The notes below the pieces were generated by a model. That model was not told where the DNA came from. It made no database searches and saw only the letters and a program-made list of their open reading frames with translations. 9,510 bases of DNA from Sphingomonas sp. (GTDB lineage: Bacteria > Pseudomonadota > Alphaproteobacteria > Sphingomonadales > Sphingomonadaceae). Location of the stretch: NCBI GenBank assembly GCA_030146605.1, contig JASLBO010000125.1, forward strand, positions 1 to 9,510, written 5' to 3'. The number at the start of each line of letters is the position of its first letter. Positions within the stretch are counted from its first letter, which is position 1. Below, piece after piece: positions 6,815 to 9,510 of this stretch. The position numbers were made by a program, and so were the translations under genes.

Positions 6815-7086
6815 TAGAACACCGCCTCGTAGCGGACGCCCGCGGCGTCGCGGCCCACCGGCACGATGAAGATGTCCTGCGTCGCTTCCCCGCTGGTGAG
6901 GCTATAGGTCGCCTGCGGCAGGACCGGTTCGCCTGGGCCAACGAACTCCAGCCGGAACGAACCGCCTTCGCGGCCCGAGTCAGACAATGATTGCGCCTTG
7001 TCGAGCGCAAGGGGGCAGGCTTGGTCACAGGCGGAGACAGTATAGATGGTACCGACTGAAAAATCGGAAAGGCGCAGTGCATTCAT
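6811..7086 (-). CDS. Small DUF6916-type protein next to the collar cassette
   Basis: A 91-residue protein, MNALRLSDFSVGTIYTVSA at the start, then FRLEFVGPGEPVLPQATYSL (44-63) and the end DIFIVPVGRDAAGVRYEAVF. The pattern L-x-x-F-x-x-x-x-G at the N-terminus, LPQ-x-x-Y, IF-V-PVG and RYEAVF at the C-terminus is what I recall for DUF6916, a family often seen beside collar-type tail proteins; both points are recollections. No signal peptide. Cys20 and Cys24 form a CxxxC pair. The frame is open upstream, but that part is the shadow of the peptidase gene on the other strand; the ATG at 7086 gives the family-like N-terminus, though no good ribosome site precedes it. It converges on the GNAT gene with a 4-bp overlap and diverges from the S9 peptidase. 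Confidence 0.75.
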   Translation of the reverse strand: MNALRLSDFSVGTIYTVSACDQACPLALDKAQSLSDSGREGGSFRLEFVGPGEPVLPQATYSLTSGEATQDIFIVPVGRDAAGVRYEAVFY

Positions 7087-7189
7087 GAGAAGCGCACCGG
7101 AACCGATGAAACCAGAAGCAGAGCGATGTGCATGCCGGGATCCTGCGAAGAGGTGAATCGCGTGACTGTGGCAGTCCGATTTCCACCTC

Positions 7190-7205
7190 GCAAGCCATGC
7201 CTTGC
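7190..7205. repeat. 16-bp near-palindrome between divergent genes
   Basis: The sequence GCAAGCCATGCCTTGC pairs with itself at seven of eight positions (only 7195/7200 mismatch). It lies between the divergent DUF6916 and S9 peptidase genes and overlaps TTGC boxes on both strands that could be -35 elements (7193-7188 minus; 7202-7207 plus). It could be an operator for a dimeric regulator, or chance in GC-rich DNA. Confidence 0.3.
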
Positions 7206-7229
7206 AACGCGGTCGTTTCGCTCTAGGCT
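7202..7229 (+). promoter_or_regulatory. Candidate promoter of the S9 peptidase
   Basis: TTGCAA (7202-7207), a 16-nt spacer and TAGGCT (7224-7229) form a modest sigma-70-like pair. It would place the transcript start near 7236, about 23 nt before the GTG start. The spacing and position are good; the -10 match is weak. Confidence 0.3.
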
Positions 7230-7258
7230 GCGATCCCGAAGCTATTCGGGGGGGAACC

Positions 7259-9235
7259 GTGATCAGAAATCTTGCGGCATTGGGCTTGCCGCTGTGCCTC
7301 GCCGCGCCGGCGGCCGCCCAGACGGCCTCAGCCTCGCAGTTCGGGGCGCGCGAAGCCGTACAGCAGATCAGTCTCTCGCCCGACGGCAATCACCTCGCGG
7401 TCATACAGCCGGACGGCGGGCGCGGCGCGGTTCTCATGGTTGCCGATCTGGTGAAGGGCGGCGCGATGAAGGGGGTCCTGCGCACGAGCGGGAAGCCGGA
7501 CCGCCTGTCGCAATGCCATTGGGCCAGCAGCAGCCGGATCGTGTGCGATATCTTCATGATCCAGCAGCAAAGCGTGAAGATGGCGTTCACGCGCATGGTC
7601 TCGCTCAATCTGGACGGATCGGACCTGAAGGTGCTGACCGCGTCCAACACCCCGCGGTCGCTCGGGGTGGCGCAGTCCGGCGGCGAGATCATCGACTGGG
7701 GGCCCGAAGGGTCGAACGGCTCGCTGATGATGACGCGCCAGTTCATTCCCGAGGAGACGACCGGGACGCACCTCGCCAGCTCACGCGAGGGGCTTGGCGT
7801 CGAACTCATCGACGCCACCAGCTTGCGGCGGAAGACGATCGAGCAGCCCAAGATATCGGCGGTCGATTATATCAGCGACGGCCATGGTAACGTCCGGGTC
7901 ATGGGGCTCCGCCCCGCACGGACATCCGGCTATTCCGGCGACACCATCAATTATTACTATCGGCTTTCGGGCGCGCGGGACTGGAAGGACCTCGGTGCGC
8001 TCGATGTCGGTGGGGGCGTTCCCAAAGGGTTCAATCCCTATGCTGTCGATCGCGCCGCGAACCTGATCTATGGTTTTGACCGCGTGGATGGACGGCGGGC
8101 ATTGTTCAGCGTGGCGCTCGACGGTTCGCTGAAGCGATCGCTGGTGGTTTCGCACCCGCAGGTCGATATCGATCGTCTGATCCGGATCGGCCGACAGGAG
8201 CGCGTGGTGGGCGCCAGCTATGCCACCGACAAGCGGCAGGTCGAGTTCTTCGATCCCGAACTCCAGCGATTGCGCATCGCGCTGAGCAAGGCGCTTCCCG
8301 GCAAGCCGCTGGTCACCTTCGTCGACGCGAGCGCCGATGAGAGCAAGCTCCTGATGTTTGCCGGTAGCGACAATGATCCCGGCACCTATTATCTCTACGA
8401 CAAGGCGAGCAGGAAGCTCGAGGAAGTGCTGACAAGCAGGCCTGAACTCGCCAAGGTGCCGCTTGCCAACGTCAAGCCCGTCGAGTTCCCCGCTGCCGAC
8501 GGGACCCGCATTCCGGGATATCTGACGCTGCCCGCCGGGAGCGACGGCAAGAGCCTTCCCGCGATTGTGATGCCGCATGGCGGCCCGGGTTCGCGCGACG
8601 AATGGGGGTTCGACTGGCTCGCCCAGTTCTTCGCCGCGCGCGGCTTTGCGGTACTGCAGCCCAATTTTCGCGGCTCCAGCGGCTATGGCGACGCGTGGTT
8701 CAAGAAAAACGGCTTTCAGTCGTGGCGGACTGCGATCGGCGACGTCAATGACGGCGCACGCTGGCTGGTCGGCCAAGGAATCGCCCGCGCCGATCAACTC
8801 GCGGTTCTGGGTTGGTCCTATGGCGGCTATGCCGCGCTGCAATCGGCGGTGCTCGATCCGGATCTGTTCAAGGCGATCGTCGCGATCGCACCGGTGACCG
8901 ATCTGGAGACGCTACGTGAGGAATCGCGCAGCTATGTCAATTTCCCCCAGGTCGATGCGTTCATCGGCCGCGGCGACCACGTGCGCGAAGGGTCTCCCGC
9001 GCGCAACGCGAAGCAGATCAAGGCGCCGGTACTGCTGTTCCACGGGGATCAGGATCTGAATGTCGGCGTCGGCGAGTCGCGGCTGATGGCGGGCAAGCTC
9101 CGCGAAGCCGGAGGCGCGGTCGACTTCGTCGAATTCGACGGGCTCGATCATTATCTCGACGACGGCACGGCGCGCACGACGATGCTCTCGCGCGCCGACC
9201 AGTTCTTGCGGGCTTCGCTCAAGCTCAAGCCCTGA
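7259..9235 (+). CDS. Secreted S9-family (prolyl-oligopeptidase-type) serine peptidase
   Basis: A 658-residue exported serine peptidase. Residues 1-20 look like a Sec signal peptide (start MIRNLAALGLPLCLAAPAAA, cleavage before Gln21). About residues 30-390 are a beta-propeller-like region with WD/PD40-type strands such as ISLSPDGNHLAVIQPDG. The C-terminal part is an alpha/beta hydrolase with HGGPGSRDEWGF (440-451), FRGSSGYGDAWF, nucleophile Ser520 in GWSYGGYAA, Asp599 in HGDQDLNV and His631 in FDGLDHYLDD: a complete triad. Family members cleave short peptides, often after proline or hydrophobic residues; the specificity here is unknown. The GTG at 7259 is chosen because it starts the signal peptide exactly and follows a G7AA tract; a TTG at 7202 would put a charged 19-residue extension in front. 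It is a single-gene unit, closed by a hairpin terminator. Confidence 0.92.
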   Translation: MIRNLAALGLPLCLAAPAAAQTASASQFGAREAVQQISLSPDGNHLAVIQPDGGRGAVLMVADLVKGGAMKGVLRTSGKPDRLSQCHWASSSRIVCDIFMIQQQSVKMAFTRMVSLNLDGSDLKVLTASNTPRSLGVAQSGGEIIDWGPEGSNGSLMMTRQFIPEETTGTHLASSREGLGVELIDATSLRRKTIEQPKISAVDYISDGHGNVRVMGLRPARTSGYSGDTINYYYRLSGARDWKDLGALDVGGGVPKGFNPYAVDRAANLIYGFDRVDGRRALFSVALDGSLKRSLVVSHPQVDIDRLIRIGRQERVVGASYATDKRQVEFFDPELQRLRIALSKALPGKPLVTFVDASADESKLLMFAGSDNDPGTYYLYDKASRKLEEVLTSRPELAKVPLANVKPVEFPAADGTRIPGYLTLPAGSDGKSLPAIVMPHGGPGSRDEWGFDWLAQFFAARGFAVLQPNFRGSSGYGDAWFKKNGFQSWRTAIGDVNDGARWLVGQGIARADQLAVLGWSYGGYAALQSAVLDPDLFKAIVAIAPVTDLETLREESRSYVNFPQVDAFIGRGDHVREGSPARNAKQIKAPVLLFHGDQDLNVGVGESRLMAGKLREAGGAVDFVEFDGLDHYLDDGTARTTMLSRADQFLRASLKLKP

Positions 9236-9240
9236 CACGA

Positions 9241-9273
9241 AAAAGGGCGGTCGCATGCGACCGCCCTCCTTTC
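9241..9273. terminator. Hairpin terminator between convergent S9 peptidase and rpsD
   Basis: A perfect 22-bp palindrome at 9245-9266 (half site GGGCGGTCGCA), extended by one A-T pair at 9244/9267, folds into a strong G/C stem with a small CATG loop. Downstream on the plus strand is a T-rich stretch (CCTTTCT), and on the left is an A-run (GAAAAA from about 9239), which reads as T-run on the minus strand. It can therefore end both the peptidase transcript, whose stop is at 9235, and the rpsD transcript, whose stop is at 9292. Confidence 0.85.
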
Positions 9274-9291
9274 TGTCGGACCGGATCCGAT

Positions 9292-9510
9292 TTAGCGCGA
9301 GTAGAACTCGACGACCAGGTTCGGCTCCATGCGGACCGGATAGGGCACTTCGTCGAGCGTCGGGACGCGCATGAAAGTCACCTTTGCTGCGCCATCCGGG
9401 CTCACATATTCGGGAATTTCGCGCTCGGCGAGGCCCTGGGCTTCCATCACGACGCCACTTCGCTCGGCATCCCGATCGGCCTTGGAGTCATTCTTATCGG
9501 AATAGCCCTG
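9292..9510 (-). CDS. rpsD: 30S ribosomal protein S4, C-terminal part (N-terminus beyond right edge)
   Basis: The last 72 residues of S4, a primary 16S rRNA-binding protein of the small subunit that also takes part in decoding accuracy. The match to the alphaproteobacterial family is clear from [13 protein letters not shown] through [19 protein letters not shown] to [11 protein letters not shown] at the stop. The 20 or so residues nearest the window edge ([20 protein letters not shown]) do not resemble the usual S4 stretch before MEAQ, which as I recall it is closer to GSKAQEMALV in sphingomonads. Other frames give no better match, so this is either lineage variation or a changed segment. The gene converges on the S9 peptidase gene and shares its terminator. 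Confidence 0.9.
   Translation of the reverse strand, partial: QGYSDKNDSKADRDAERSGVVMEAQGLAEREIPEYVSPDGAAKVTFMRVPTLDEVPYPVRMEPNLVVEFYSR

Noticed and set aside
7259..7297. Lipoprotein signal for the S9 peptidase (Cys13)
   Set aside because: The residues before Cys13 (LPL) do not fit a lipobox, and a normal AAA|Q cleavage site follows.
9276..9290. TCGGA/TCCGA inverted repeat next to the rpsD stop
   Set aside because: Only a 5-bp stem; the neighbouring 22-bp palindrome is a far better terminator.

Overview
The window is GC-rich chromosomal DNA, most likely from an alphaproteobacterium of the Sphingomonadales (Sphingomonas or a close relative). This is inferred from the ribosomal protein S4 C-terminus (ending [12 protein letters not shown]), from the two secreted peptidases with AxA|Q-type signal peptides, and from strong G/C preference at third codon positions. 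There are no rRNA or tRNA genes, CRISPR arrays, IS elements or integrases.

Left block, minus strand, about 1-4365, read from right to left: a secreted M28 zinc aminopeptidase, agmatine deiminase (aguA), N-carbamoylputrescine amidase (aguB), folK, and a DUF1905 protein that runs off the left edge. The first three genes are separated by 10 and 8 nt and are probably one transcript. aguA and aguB convert agmatine to N-carbamoylputrescine and then to putrescine. folK (folate biosynthesis) and the DUF1905 gene follow after gaps of 59 and 49 nt. No arginine decarboxylase is in view.

Centre, 4366-7086: a 385-bp divergent intergenic region leads into a compact plus-strand cassette of three tandem paralogues of the phage tail collar / microcystin-dependent-protein (MdpB-like) family, followed by a GNAT acetyltransferase. 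Gaps are 12, 11 and 7 nt. A small DUF6916-type gene converges on the cassette, and its stop codon shares a CTAG palindrome with the GNAT stop. No tube, sheath, baseplate, terminase or capsid gene is nearby, so this looks like a stand-alone collar-protein system rather than a prophage remnant. It is the most interesting part of the window.

Right block, 7087-9510: a divergent intergenic region with a near-palindrome, then a secreted S9 (prolyl-oligopeptidase-type) serine peptidase on the plus strand. A hairpin terminator with A and T flanks separates it from the convergent C-terminal part of rpsD (S4), which enters from the right edge. The innermost part of the visible S4 fragment looks unusual.
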